Of a stretch of DNA of 6,756 nucleotides, positions 5,610 through 6,756 are shown one piece after another. The notes under the pieces are model-generated. The model ran no database searches. It was not told the DNA's origin and worked only from the letters and a program-made list of their open reading frames with translations. Source of the DNA: Burkholderiales bacterium (GTDB lineage Bacteria; Pseudomonadota; Gammaproteobacteria; Burkholderiales; CAIKXV01). Each line of letters opens with the position of its first letter. Position 1 is the stretch's first letter. Made by a program: the position numbers and the translations under genes. The stretch lies in assembly GCA_014379045.1 (NCBI GenBank), contig JACMMK010000243.1:1-6756 (forward strand), written 5' to 3'.

Positions 5610-6756
5610 CTACTCCTTCATCCACTCGCGTTGTCGCCGCACTGCCGGCAGCAGCACGAACGCGAGCAGCACCAGCGCGCAGGCGAGCAGCGTCGCGCTG
5701 ATCGGTCGCGTGACGAAGATCGCGTAATCACCGCCGGAAATCGCCAGCGAGCGGCGGAAGTTCTCTTCGAGCATCGGCCCGAGGATCAGCCCGAGCAGCA
5801 GCGGCGCGGGTTCGCACGCGAGCTTGCGCAGCACATAGCCGATCACGCCGAACGCGCCCATGAACACCACTTCCATCACGCTGTTTTTCAGGCTGTAGAC
5901 GCCGATGCAGCAGAACACGATGATCGCCGGGAACAGATACCGGTACGGCAGTTCGATCAGGCGCACCCAGATGCCGATCAGCGGCAGATTCAGGATCACC
6001 AGCATCAGGTTGCCGATCCACATGCTCACGACCAGCCCCCAGAACAGCTCGGGCTGTTTGGCGATGATCTGCGGGCCCGGCTGGATGCCGTGGATCATCA
6101 GCGCGCCGACCATCAGCGCCATGATCGCGTTCGGGGGGATACCGAGTGCGAGCATCGGGATGAACCCGGCCTGCGCGCCGGCATTGTTCGCCGCCTCGGG
6201 CGCAGCGACCCCTTCGACCGCGCCGTTGCCGAAGCGCGCAGGATCGCGCGCGAGCTTCTTCTCCAGACTGTAGGCGGCGAACGACGGAATCGTCGACCCG
6301 CCACCGGGCAATATGCCGAGCACGATGCCGAGCAGCGTGCCGCGGATCGTCGCCGGTGTCGCGCGCCGGAAATCATCGCGGGCCGGCCACAGCTTGTCGC
6401 GCAGACGCGTGACACCGGCGTCGTGCGCGCGGCCTTCGAGATTGAGCATGATCTCGGCCAACCCGAACAACCCCATCGCGACCGGGACGAAGCCCACGCC
6501 GTCGAACAGGGCGTCGATGCCGAACGTGTAGCGCTGCTCGCCGGTCGTGACATCGGTGCCGACGAGCCCGATGAACACGCCGAGCACGATCATCGCGAGC
6601 GCCTTGGGGAGCGAGCCGTGCGCGAGCACCACTGCCGCCACCAGACCGAGCACCATCACCGCGACATAGTCCGGCGACTGGAACAGCAGTGCCACGCCGG
6701 CGATCGCCGGGCCCCCGATCGCGATGGCGAGCGTGGTCACGGTGCCGGCGAACAAC
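5610..6756 (-). CDS. tctA: TctA-family tripartite tricarboxylate transporter large membrane subunit (5'-truncated)
   Basis: 381 codons are visible and the reading frame runs off the window edge; the family is usually about 500 aa, so roughly the first 120 residues are missing. TctA is the polytopic inner-membrane subunit that moves the organic acid handed over by the TctC receptor, driven by an ion gradient. Counted from the first full codon, the fragment shows TGEQRYTFGIDALFDGVGFV (71-90), LPGGGSTIPSFAAYSLEKKL (149-168), GVAAPEAANNAG (182-193) and LGIPPNAIMALMVGALMIHG (204-223), followed by a run of hydrophobic helices and a charged end (RRQREWMKE). These are the conserved elements of the second half of TctA. 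The PGGGS and PEAANN motifs are intact. It is followed on the same strand by three receptor genes. A tctB gene, usually adjacent, is not between them and would have to lie upstream of the window. Confidence 0.95.
   Translation of the reverse strand, partial: LFAGTVTTLAIAIGGPAIAGVALLFQSPDYVAVMVLGLVAAVVLAHGSLPKALAMIVLGVFIGLVGTDVTTGEQRYTFGIDALFDGVGFVPVAMGLFGLAEIMLNLEGRAHDAGVTRLRDKLWPARDDFRRATPATIRGTLLGIVLGILPGGGSTIPSFAAYSLEKKLARDPARFGNGAVEGVAAPEAANNAGAQAGFIPMLALGIPPNAIMALMVGALMIHGIQPGPQIIAKQPELFWGLVVSMWIGNLMLVILNLPLIGIWVRLIELPYRYLFPAIIVFCCIGVYSLKNSVMEVVFMGAFGVIGYVLRKLACEPAPLLLGLILGPMLEENFRRSLAISGGDYAIFVTRPISATLLACALVLLAFVLLPAVRRQREWMKE

Noticed and set aside
6753..6755. TTG at 6755 as the start of tctA
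   Set aside because: The residues there match the middle of the TctA family, and the frame is open to the window edge, so this is an internal Leu codon of a truncated gene.

Overview
The window is GC-rich DNA that looks betaproteobacterial, most likely Burkholderiales. The evidence is high GC at third codon positions, three Bug-type (TctC) periplasmic binding proteins in one locus (a family greatly expanded in Bordetella, Cupriavidus and relatives), and strong GGAGG ribosome binding sites. The taxon is an inference; no rRNA or housekeeping marker is present.

Layout. Positions 1-245 are a perfect inverted repeat with 118-bp arms and a 9-nt loop. Both arms encode the same C-terminal piece of a zinc-type alcohol/formaldehyde dehydrogenase, and only the right copy (128-280, + strand) reaches a stop codon. 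This has the form of a fold-back chimera at a contig end. Everything from 317 to 6756 lies on the minus strand. In transcription order it holds a 5'-truncated tctA (tripartite tricarboxylate transporter large membrane subunit, 6756-5610), two tandem paralogous Bug receptors of 324 aa each (5484-4510 and 4355-3381, about 78% identical in the mature part), a third divergent Bug receptor (3373-2369), and a UbiD-family prenylated-FMN decarboxylase (2269-317). The UbiD protein carries an unusual N-terminal tail of about 100 residues that is Lys/Arg/Ala/Pro-rich and free of acidic residues.

How the genes fit together (inference). TctA with periplasmic TctC/Bug receptors imports organic acids. UbiD enzymes reversibly decarboxylate aromatic or alpha,beta-unsaturated acids. 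The locus therefore reads as a module for uptake and decarboxylation of a carboxylic acid whose identity the sequence does not show. A small TctB subunit and the UbiX prenyltransferase that makes prFMN are not in the window. Gaps of 125, 154, 7 and 99 bp separate the genes. The 154-bp gap holds a 25-bp near-perfect palindrome abutting a TACAAT hexamer, and the 99-bp gap holds a hairpin followed by an extended -10 promoter candidate. The cluster may therefore be transcribed as more than one unit.
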